Shown here: in pieces, positions 32,061-38,696 of the stretch
Layout of the letters: the number at the start of each line of letters is the position of its first letter
Numbering within the stretch: the stretch's first letter is position 1
Origin: Deltaproteobacteria bacterium
GTDB lineage: Bacteria > Bdellovibrionota_B > Oligoflexia > Oligoflexales > Bog-1112
Assembly: GCA_020635195.1 (NCBI GenBank)
Contig: JACKAG010000018.1
Coordinates: 1 to 39,224 of the forward strand
Direction of reading: 5' to 3'
DNA: 39,224 nucleotides
Position numbers and translations under genes: made by a program
Notes under the pieces: model-generated
Databases searched by the model: none
Told to the model about the DNA's origin: nothing
What the model saw: the letters and a program-made list of their open reading frames with translations, nothing else

Positions 32061-32429
32061 TTACAGGATAGAGCATCCCCAGTTCCATGAATAGCTTTTA
32101 AGAAATTCAACAATATCTGTGTGCCCATTTCTTGCTGCCCAAAAGAGGGGTGTCCAGCCAATACTGTCAGCCGCATTAACACCCGCTCCGCAATCGTTGA
32201 CGAGACATTTAATAGTCTCTAAGTGACCATTTCTCGCGGCCCAATGGAGGGGTGTCTCGCCATCAATGTTAGCCACATTAACATCTGCCCCGTTTGAGAC
32301 GAGAAATTTAACAGCCTCAAAATGCCTATTCTTCATAGCTATTTCGAAAGGAGTTAAGCCTGCATCCTCAGACCCAAAAGCCAGACTGCTCTGTAATGTC
32401 ATAATTAAACAAAGTACTTTAAATTTCAT
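32061..32429 (-). CDS. secreted ankyrin-repeat protein with CSIL terminus (unit 3)
   Basis: A 122-residue protein: signal peptide MKFKVLCLIMTLQSSLAFG, then three ankyrin repeats plus a capping segment (LTPFEIAMKNRHFEAVKFLV, ETPLHWAARNGHLETIKCLV, WTPLFWAARNGHTDIVEFLK). The end is SYSWNWGCSIL. C-S-I-L fits the eukaryotic CaaX box with Leu last, the type used by geranylgeranyltransferase I. No Lys/Arg patch precedes it. Its 3' flank is the same as that of unit 4 up to the stop codon, so only the terminal codons differ. Ribosome-binding site AAAGGA. Prenylation would require delivery into a eukaryotic cell. Confidence 0.88.
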   Translation of the reverse strand: MKFKVLCLIMTLQSSLAFGSEDAGLTPFEIAMKNRHFEAVKFLVSNGADVNVANIDGETPLHWAARNGHLETIKCLVNDCGAGVNAADSIGWTPLFWAARNGHTDIVEFLKSYSWNWGCSIL

Positions 32430-32584
32430 ATGTTAATCCTTTATGTGAACTGATTGCTGTGGGTATATCAAAAGCCCGGCGGGCATGTCCACCGGCTGTG
32501 GAAATGATCTGTGCTTTTGAGGTTTTGTGATGTGGGGCAGAAGTCAGAGGGCAGGGTCAGAGCAGCTTGATCTGGTTCGGATTT

Positions 32585-33262
32585 TCACATGACGAGACAC
32601 TCGCATGCGTTCGAACCTTTTTTTGTCGAGAACGGATCATTTTTTGGTTTTAGAACCTTGGGAGTTTCATGAGGTTGAGATGCTGCCGGCTGATCGGAAT
32701 CAGTCGCCGGTTGTACTATACAGCTTCGGAGATATTCAGCAACTTCGTTGTGCCCATTTGCCCTTGCCAACCAGAGGGGTGTCCGGCCAATATTGTCAGC
32801 CACATTAACCTTCGCACCGTTTGCCACGAGAAATTCAACGATTTCTAAGTTCCCATTTAGTGCTGCCGCATGCAGGGGTGTCCAGCCAATACTGTCAGCC
32901 GCATGAACATCCGCCTTACCATCTGTGACGAGAAATTTAACGGTATCTAAGTGCCCATTTTCTGCTGCCCAATGGAGGGGTGTGTAGCCCCATTTGTCAG
33001 TCTTATTAACATCCGCCTTACCATCTGTGACGAGAAATTTAACGGTATCTAAGTGCCCATGTTTCGCGGCTAAATAGAGGGGGTTCTTGCCATATCTGTC
33101 AGCCTTATTAACATCCGCTCCGCTGTAGTAGAGAAATTGCACAGCCTTCAAATGACCGTATTTTGCAGCTTCAATGAGGGGAGTGGAGCCTGCTCGAATA
33201 TCAACCCCAAAAGCCAGACTGCTCTGCAATGCTATAATTAAACAAAGTACTTTAAATCTCAT
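32585..33262 (-). CDS. secreted ankyrin-repeat protein with CLVM CaaX box (unit 4)
   Basis: A 225-residue protein: signal peptide MRFKVLCLIIALQSSLAFG, five ankyrin repeats (for example YTPLHWAAENGHLDTVKFLV and WTPLHAAALNGNLEIVEFLV), then a linker of about 45 residues rich in Ser, Gln, Pro and Lys. It ends KKGSNACECLVM. C-L-V-M is a canonical CaaX box with Met last, as recognised by farnesyltransferase, with a second Cys two residues upstream that could be palmitoylated. Legionella AnkB is a known ankyrin effector lipidated this way. Here a Sec signal peptide is also present, so the export route is unclear. AAAGGA leader. Confidence 0.9.
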   Translation of the reverse strand: MRFKVLCLIIALQSSLAFGVDIRAGSTPLIEAAKYGHLKAVQFLYYSGADVNKADRYGKNPLYLAAKHGHLDTVKFLVTDGKADVNKTDKWGYTPLHWAAENGHLDTVKFLVTDGKADVHAADSIGWTPLHAAALNGNLEIVEFLVANGAKVNVADNIGRTPLWLARANGHNEVAEYLRSCIVQPATDSDQPAASQPHETPKVLKPKNDPFSTKKGSNACECLVM

Positions 33263-33364
33263 GTGTTAATCCTTTATGTGGAATATGTTTTACCAGCTCC
33301 GAGATTGCTGGGGGTATATCAAAAGCCCGGCGGGCATGTCCACCGGCTGTAGAAATGATCTGTG
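33263..33364. repeat. ankyrin-unit spacer, copy 2
   Basis: Nearly identical to 31248-31349. The copy continues downstream of unit 5 with a 47-bp segment (33391-33437) that matches 30449-30495, the junction between the double-HTH gene end and unit 1, at 45 of 47 positions. Confidence 0.8.
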
Positions 33365-33477
33365 CTTTTGGGTTGTTGTGATGTGGGGCAGAAGTCAGAG
33401 GGTAGGATCAGAGTGGCGTGATTACTTGGTTGCTCCATTTTCTCAGAGACATTTAGCTGTTTCGTGGTGCTCATTTT

Positions 33478-34188
33478 TTACGGCCTGATCGAGGGGGGGC
33501 TCTTCAGCATTGTCAGCCTTTTAACATCCGCTCCGCAATCTTGGACGAGAAATTCAGCGATCTCTCTTTGCCCATGTAACGCAGCCACATGGAAGGGTGT
33601 TTCACCATCCTTGTTAGTCGCATAAACATCCGCCTCGCAATCTTGGACGAGAAATTTAACGGTCTCTAAGTGCCCCTCTTCTGCTGCCAAATGGAGGGGT
33701 GTCCAGCCAGATTCGTTAGCCGCATTAACATCAGACCCGCAATCTTGGACGAGACATTTAACGATATCTGTGTGCCCCTCTTCTGCTGCCAAATGGAGGG
33801 GTGTCTCCTCATATCTGTTTTTCTGATTAACATCCACTCCGCAATCTTGGACGAGAAATTGAACGACATCTATGCGCCCCTCTTCTGCTGCATAATGGAG
33901 GGGTGTCTTGTCCCATTTGTTAGTCTTATTAACATCCGCCTCGCAATCTTTGACGAGAAATTTAACGATCTCTAAGTGACCATTTAGTGCCGCGAGATGG
34001 AGGGGTGTACGGTCAAGCCTGTTTTTCTGATCAACATCCGCTCCGCTGTAGTAGAGAAATTGCACAGCCGCCAACTTACCGTATTTTGCAGCTATCATGA
34101 GAGGAGTCAATCCAACATCATCATCCTCAAGCCCAAAAGCCAGACTGCTCTGTAATGCCATAATTAAACAAAGTACTTTAAATCTCAT
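33478..34188 (-). CDS. secreted ankyrin-repeat protein, frameshifted 3' end (unit 5)
   Basis: A 236-residue protein from the ATG at 34188, chosen because it begins the family signal peptide MRFKVLCLIMALQSSLAFG; the open frame upstream to 34338 is not part of the family. About seven ankyrin repeats follow (LTPLMIAAKYGKLAAVQFLY is the first). The natural end is lost: after DCGADV the frame shifts near 33530 and stops at 33478. In the next frame the family sequence goes on (NAEEPPLDQAVKNEHH, then ETAKCL), then meets a TGA where an Arg codon is expected, then NGATK and a stop at 33422. It is first in the array, and its leader lacks the usual AAAGGA. Confidence 0.8.
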   Translation of the reverse strand: MRFKVLCLIMALQSSLAFGLEDDDVGLTPLMIAAKYGKLAAVQFLYYSGADVDQKNRLDRTPLHLAALNGHLEIVKFLVKDCEADVNKTNKWDKTPLHYAAEEGRIDVVQFLVQDCGVDVNQKNRYEETPLHLAAEEGHTDIVKCLVQDCGSDVNAANESGWTPLHLAAEEGHLETVKFLVQDCEADVYATNKDGETPFHVAALHGQREIAEFLVQDCGADVKRLTMLKSPPSIRP

Positions 34189-34271
34189 TTGATATATCTT
34201 TATATGAAAAGTGTTTTTCCAAAAACGCATGATTGATACCAAAAACCCAATCATAAAGCTATTAAAATACT

Positions 34272-34308
34272 CCAAAACGCAACAAAAAATCCCAAACGCA
34301 AAACTTTT
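34272..34308. promoter_or_regulatory. AAACGCAA double site, copy 1
   Basis: Two AAACGCAA-like boxes 19 bp apart followed by ACTTTT, between the leftward ankyrin unit 5 and the rightward gpZ-like gene. Nearly the same sequence occurs at 38359-38394 in the same setting. Likely a shared control site for late or cargo genes. Confidence 0.5.
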
Positions 34309-34407
34309 CAGCATCTTGCCTTTTTCCTTGAAATCCATTGGGTTAAAAAAATATTATGGCCATGTACAGAAGCGGGACCACACACCCCATTTGAGAGCAG
34401 ACGGAAG

Positions 34408-35040
34408 ATGATACAGGTTAATTTTGATGTAAAAGATGTCAAACTGTTTATCAAAGACCTTGAAAAAGGCATGAAGAAAGCCACGCAACACGCAATGAAT
34501 GAAGCGCTGACAGCTGCCCATAAGGAAGGCGGCAAGATTATGAAAAAAGAAAGACGGATGAAGCTATCCGGAACAGATCGCAATTCCTATGCCTCCCTGA
34601 CTGAAAAGGTCAAATACAGGACCAGAACCCCTGAGTTCGGAACTGCCGGGATCCGGAGTTCGACAAAATCGAGGTCATTTATCCATCTGGTTACCTCGGA
34701 TAAAACCCCGGAAAATCAGCGAGGAAAGACTCTTAAACAAAGAAGAAAGATCAGGGTCAGAGTCAGTCAAGGTGGCCCGGTGATTTCTGATGAGAAGTTT
34801 TTTATTGCAAAAACTAAAAGCAAAAGCGGAAAGGATAATTTCCACGTATTTAAGCGCATGAATAATGAAGAAGGGAAGGAAGTTATGAAGAAACAGGCAG
34901 CTCCGGGTGTTCATGAGACGCTAAGCCAGGACAATCATCAGAAAAAAATGCGAACAGAAGCAGAAATAGCCTTTAATAACAGGCATGAAAAAATGTTTGA
35001 AAAGTATTACGAAAAAGCGGTAATAAAACACAGCGATTAA
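34408..35040 (+). CDS. gpZ-like phage tail protein
   Basis: A 210-residue very basic protein. The N-terminal helix with GMKKATQHAMNEALTAAHKEG and the later KIRVRVSQGGPVISDEKFFIAKT and NFHVFKRM resemble minor tail/tail-completion proteins of the lambda gpZ group, in which a basic beta domain carries ...FIA...G...VF.R. The ATG at 34408 follows GGAAG. Its place before the packaging site and terminase is not where gpZ normally lies, which is between head-tail and tail-tube genes. It may have been moved or belong to a different family. Identity moderately sure. Confidence 0.5.
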   Translation: MIQVNFDVKDVKLFIKDLEKGMKKATQHAMNEALTAAHKEGGKIMKKERRMKLSGTDRNSYASLTEKVKYRTRTPEFGTAGIRSSTKSRSFIHLVTSDKTPENQRGKTLKQRRKIRVRVSQGGPVISDEKFFIAKTKSKSGKDNFHVFKRMNNEEGKEVMKKQAAPGVHETLSQDNHQKKMRTEAEIAFNNRHEKMFEKYYEKAVIKHSD

Positions 35041-35172
35041 ACAATATAAAACAAGATATTTTTGAGTTTTTAACGAAAAAGCAGAAACGAAAGAACGGCA
35101 AGCGTTGAGAGTGAGGTTGAAAAAACTCTGTAATTTTGGGTCCTTACAGTGGATACGAAAAACCGGGGGGGG

Positions 35173-35195
35173 ACCCGCCATAAATGCGGGTTTTT
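35173..35195 (+). terminator. rho-independent terminator before terminase genes
   Basis: ACCCGC-CATAAAT-GCGGGT stem with TTTTT. It follows the gpZ-like gene by 132 bp. The surrounding gap 35041-35283 also has a run of nine G residues (35164-35172) and GGGTCC/GGACCC arms (35138-35143, 35171-35176), which is where a cos site would lie. Confidence 0.65.
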
Positions 35196-35283
35196 GAACA
35201 CCCCTAGGGACAGCAACAATGATCCGTAACACACTGAATATAAAGAAAAATCACGGCGGGATTATTGACATGAGGCCCGGGTA

Positions 35284-35817
35284 ATGACCGACCTCTCAAA
35301 GGTAAAAGCAACTTTTGCGGACCTCGAACGGATCACCGGCCTGACTTTCCGGACCGTGCGGGAGCGTCTGAAGGACGTGGCCCCTGTCTGCTTCAACGGA
35401 AAGAGTGATTTTTATCTTCTTGCGGACGCCATCCCGGCACTGTACCGCGCCAACCGAAACGAAAAAGAACTGGTGACGATTGAGGAGATCAGGGCCCGCA
35501 CCAGGAACTGGCATCTGACGGCAGACAGAAGCGAGATTAAAAAGGATCTGGAGTCCGGAAAGCTGTATCAGGTGGATGAGGTCCACAGGACCCTGGACAG
35601 GATGCTGCTGTCATTTAAAACGCGCCTGGAGTCGATCCCGTCAAGGATTGCAGCCATAGACGGGGATGATTACTTTCTGAGGATGGAGCAGGCGGAAAAG
35701 ATTGTGGACGAAGCCCTGATGGAGATAAATCATGATGCCATACGCATGTCCCAGGCGGAGGATGCCGGAGCGGACAATCAGGCTGGTGAAGCCGACCCCA
35801 CGCCCTTCCGTCAGTGA
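35284..35817 (+). CDS. terminase small subunit, Nu1-like
   Basis: A 177-residue DNA-packaging protein of the Nu1/DUF1441 kind. The N-terminal winged helix-turn-helix (about 8-45; ATFADLERITGLTFRTVRER) binds cos DNA. The middle part binds and controls ATP hydrolysis and the C-terminal helices contact the large subunit (LDRMLLSFKTRLESIPSRI, EQAEKIVDEALMEIN). The ATG at 35284 follows GGCCCGGG; the ribosome-binding site is weak. The last 86 nt overlap the large-subunit gene in another frame, as in lambdoid phages, so the two are coupled. This supports cos packaging. Confidence 0.8.
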   Translation: MTDLSKVKATFADLERITGLTFRTVRERLKDVAPVCFNGKSDFYLLADAIPALYRANRNEKELVTIEEIRARTRNWHLTADRSEIKKDLESGKLYQVDEVHRTLDRMLLSFKTRLESIPSRIAAIDGDDYFLRMEQAEKIVDEALMEINHDAIRMSQAEDAGADNQAGEADPTPFRQ

Positions 35818-37627
35818 ATTTGCAGCCAAACACAGAAAACTCTCCCGGGATGACAGCCGGGAGCATGGCAGTTACAGCTGGAAGCGTGCCCCGTATCAGA
35901 AAGAGATGATGGACGTGATCAACAGGCGGGGCAAACGCAAGTTTGTGGCTATGTTGTCCAGTCAGATGGGGAAATCTCTGACCCAGATGAATATTCTCAT
36001 GTATCTGATGGTTGTCAGACCCTGCACTATTCTTTTCATGCTGCCCTCTATCAAGGATGCCAAGAAGTTTTCCAAGCTGAGAATCAAACCGTTTATCCGG
36101 GATAACCCCCTGCTGAGTGAGCTGGTAAAAAGCTCCGGCAGAGACGGTAATACCCTGACAGAAAAGAGCTTTCCAGGCGGAAACCTCCTGTTGATCGGCT
36201 CTAATGTGGCTTCGGATCTTGCTGCAGTAACCGGTAACGCTGCCTTCGTTGATGAGTTTGACCGGTGCGCAAAAGAGGCAGTTAATGCGGCAGGGGACAA
36301 GGAAGGTGACCCCCTTATGCTTCTGTGGAAACGACTGGCAAATGATCCTGCGGCCTTTGTGTATGTGAGCGGAACCCCTACAATCAAGGGGGCAAGTCCG
36401 ACCGAAGACCTCTGGGATCGAAGTAATAAAATGCTCTACATGATCCCATGTCCTGACTGTGAAAAGCTGCAGTTTCTCGATAAATCCCGCCTGAAATACA
36501 AGGAAGATACTTTGGAGGATATCCATTTCAGATGTATTGATCTGACTTGTTCGGGAAAGCTGACAAGGGGTGTGGTCCAGAAAGCATACTTTAAGGGTAC
36601 ATCGGAATGGGTTGAAACCGGAAATCCGGCGGCTGAACTGTCCGGGTTTCATCTGAATCAGTTTTATTCTCCATGGCGACAATGGATTGAAATCGTTAAA
36701 GAAATAGACGAGGCCAGAGGTGTTCCCTCTAAGGAAAAGGTGGTGCAAAATACAGTCTGGGGGCTTACTTATGAGCTGGCATCTGTCAAAGTACCAGACT
36801 GGGTGAAATTGCATGCCCTGAAAGGCGATTTTGTTCCGGGGATTGTCCCGAAAGAGGCCTGCGTTCTGACAGCGTTTACAGATGTGCAGGAGGATCGTTT
36901 TGAAACGACTATTTTTGCATGGAATCGTAACCGCGCCTGGGTGATTGATCACATCATCACTCCCGGATGTTCGGTCTGGGATCTGGATGATGAAATGTAT
37001 GACTTGTATGAAAAGACCATTCTTGAAGCATCCTGGCCCCATGAGAACGGACGACAGTTAAAACCCCGGCATTTTTTCATCGACTCGGGTTGTTTCACCA
37101 GTCGGATTCTGAAATTTTGCCAGAAGCACCGCAACCGTCTGATACCCACCCGGGGAGAGGATCGCCTTGAATCGACGTTTTCAGCTCCCAAGCATACCAA
37201 TATCACCAACCGGGGCCGCTGGCTTAAACGCGGGGTAAAGCGCTGGAATCTTGGCGTCTCTCAGATCAAAATCGACCTCTATGCGCGGCTTAATCTTCTT
37301 CTTGACGGCAGCGATAAAGATCAGGGCCTGAAAATCCATTTTCATAAGAAGCTTCCGGAAGAGTATTTCCGTCAGCTTACAGCAGAAACCTGCTATGTAG
37401 AGGCCAATGATTTCGGTCGCCCAAAATGCAAATGGATCAAGGATAAATACTTTGCGAACGAGGCTCTGGACTGCGCTGTGGGCAACCTGGCAGCCTTTGA
37501 GATTGAAGGATACAACCGCTGGTCAGGGGAACACTGGGAGCAGGAACTTGAAAAATATCAGATTGTTAAGTCCAGAGATGAGTTCAGAAAGAAGGCTGGC
37601 CGTTCTGCTGCTGGGTCGATGATTTAG
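35732..37627 (+). CDS. terminase large subunit, GpA family
   Basis: A 631-residue packaging ATPase-nuclease of the lambda GpA family. ATPase part: Walker A-like LSSQMGKSLTQ (about 74-84) and Walker B AAFVDEFDR (about 170-178). A Cys pair region C-P-D-C with SGK (about 233-275) is typical. Nuclease: LTAFTDVQEDRFETTIFAW (about 383-401), FIDSGCFTS (about 449) and the C-terminal YFANEALDCAVGNLAAFEIE. ATG at 35732 follows GGAG with 7-nt spacing. It cuts concatemers at cos and fills heads through the portal. Length is normal for the family and no defect is seen. Confidence 0.95.
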   Translation: MMPYACPRRRMPERTIRLVKPTPRPSVSEFAAKHRKLSRDDSREHGSYSWKRAPYQKEMMDVINRRGKRKFVAMLSSQMGKSLTQMNILMYLMVVRPCTILFMLPSIKDAKKFSKLRIKPFIRDNPLLSELVKSSGRDGNTLTEKSFPGGNLLLIGSNVASDLAAVTGNAAFVDEFDRCAKEAVNAAGDKEGDPLMLLWKRLANDPAAFVYVSGTPTIKGASPTEDLWDRSNKMLYMIPCPDCEKLQFLDKSRLKYKEDTLEDIHFRCIDLTCSGKLTRGVVQKAYFKGTSEWVETGNPAAELSGFHLNQFYSPWRQWIEIVKEIDEARGVPSKEKVVQNTVWGLTYELASVKVPDWVKLHALKGDFVPGIVPKEACVLTAFTDVQEDRFETTIFAWNRNRAWVIDHIITPGCSVWDLDDEMYDLYEKTILEASWPHENGRQLKPRHFFIDSGCFTSRILKFCQKHRNRLIPTRGEDRLESTFSAPKHTNITNRGRWLKRGVKRWNLGVSQIKIDLYARLNLLLDGSDKDQGLKIHFHKKLPEEYFRQLTAETCYVEANDFGRPKCKWIKDKYFANEALDCAVGNLAAFEIEGYNRWSGEHWEQELEKYQIVKSRDEFRKKAGRSAAGSMI

Positions 37628-37665
37628 GAATAATTAGTTGTTGTATGCGTGTGATTTAATCGTTA

Positions 37666-38217
37666 TCAAAAATCGATGTATATCGATATAATACCGGATT
37701 TATCAATACTTGTTTTTTTTTCTGTCGAAATCTTCAATCTAATTCCATTGCTCTCTAAGTATAGATACGTTTGTGAAGTGTTGTAGGTCATTATGTCTTT
37801 CACAGTTTGTTTGCTTTCAACGGCAATAATATGGTTCACTTTATTATTGCCAATATGGCGGATACACTCGGAGTCATATTCTGACATATATACGCAGCAA
37901 TCATTACATACGAGAGGTATATATTGAGTTCGACTGTATTTATCCCATACGGGGTGATTTGTTTTTAATATGCTTCCATTTTCTCGATTAAATCTTTCCA
38001 GAGATTCAGAGTACAAGAATGTTCTATGAACGTAAGAATCATCTGGGTATTTTTCCTCTACCTTAGCTCTAATCTTCACATGAAGTTCGTCTTTATCAGA
38101 TCCAGACATTCCTAGTGATATCGCTTCAATAATCCATCCTGCGTATGATCTGAAGCATCTTACTGTTGATGATTGTGGGAGAATTTCTTTTTTTAAAGTG
38201 TTTTCTAATTCTATCAT
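37666..38217 (-). CDS. leftward cargo gene (moron), unknown
   Basis: A 183-residue protein encoded opposite to the packaging genes between terminase and gpW. The ATG at 38217 is chosen since GGAG lies 5 nt upstream. There is no signal peptide or membrane segment. Features: N-terminal helices (ENTLKKEILPQSS, GWIIEAISLGMSG), a Cys-containing middle (VCNDCCVYMSEYDSECIRHI) and a beta-rich C-terminus (QTYLYLESNGIRLKI). No known family. The region is AT-rich compared with its neighbours and interrupts an otherwise compact late operon: the mark of an acquired gene with its own promoter, perhaps for defence, exclusion or host benefit. Confidence 0.6.
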   Translation of the reverse strand: MIELENTLKKEILPQSSTVRCFRSYAGWIIEAISLGMSGSDKDELHVKIRAKVEEKYPDDSYVHRTFLYSESLERFNRENGSILKTNHPVWDKYSRTQYIPLVCNDCCVYMSEYDSECIRHIGNNKVNHIIAVESKQTVKDIMTYNTSQTYLYLESNGIRLKISTEKKTSIDKSGIISIYIDF

Positions 38218-38358
38218 ATCAATCTCCAAATATGATTTAGTATGGGATAAAACTAGTATAATCTTCTATCCTAGCTTTGAAAGATAATCGGGAGGGAACT
38301 TTGTTACTTGAAAAGTTTTATTAAAATAAAAAAAAACAAATAGTTAATTGTCTATGAA

Positions 38359-38394
38359 CCAAACGCAACAAAAATCCCCAAACGCGAAACTTTT
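38359..38394. promoter_or_regulatory. AAACGCAA double site, copy 2
   Basis: Matches 34272-34308: CCAAACGCAACAAAAATCCC, then CAAACGCGAAACTTTT. It lies between the divergent cargo gene and the gpW gene. The sequence after it (CCTCCTTTTCCGCTTGTAAT) also resembles the part following copy 1. Confidence 0.5.
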
Positions 38395-38480
38395 TTAAAC
38401 CCTCCTTTTCCGCTTGTAATCCCAGCAGTTAAACCACTATTCTCTGTCCTGACAGCCATGAAATATCAGGGATTTTAACC

Positions 38481-38696
38481 ATGTCAGAGTCTGCAGGTTA
38501 CACACGGGAACAGCTTAAAAACCTGAAGGAAGCTTATGCCTCAGGTGTTCTGGAATTCCGTTTCGGCAGTGAAAAAACGGTATACCGCTCGGGAAAAGAG
38601 ATGCTGGAAGCTATCCGGATTATTGAACGTGATCTGGGTGTGGCTCAAAAACCCCGGATGAGGGCTGTGATTCCTACCTTTGGGAAGGGATTATGA
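38481..38696 (+). CDS. head-tail joining protein gpW-like
   Basis: A 71-residue protein of the lambda gpW family: YTREQLKNLKEAYASGVLEF then Y-R-S-G-K-E-M-L-E-A-I-R-I-I-E-R-D-L, the short alpha-beta-alpha module that sits at the portal exit and helps join head to tail. ATG at 38481 follows AGGGATTTTAACC. Its TGA overlaps the portal start (ATGA), so the two are coupled. In lambda the order A-W-B is the same as here, except for the cargo gene inserted between terminase and gpW. Confidence 0.85.
   Translation: MSESAGYTREQLKNLKEAYASGVLEFRFGSEKTVYRSGKEMLEAIRIIERDLGVAQKPRMRAVIPTFGKGL

Noticed and set aside
34189..34338. N-terminal extension of ankyrin unit 5 with an extra hydrophobic stretch
   Set aside because: The family signal peptide starts at 34188 as in all other units; the upstream codons have no counterpart.
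35615..37042. 475-codon leftward ORF opposite the terminase
   Set aside because: Antisense to a clear GpA terminase; composition is typical of reversed coding sequence.
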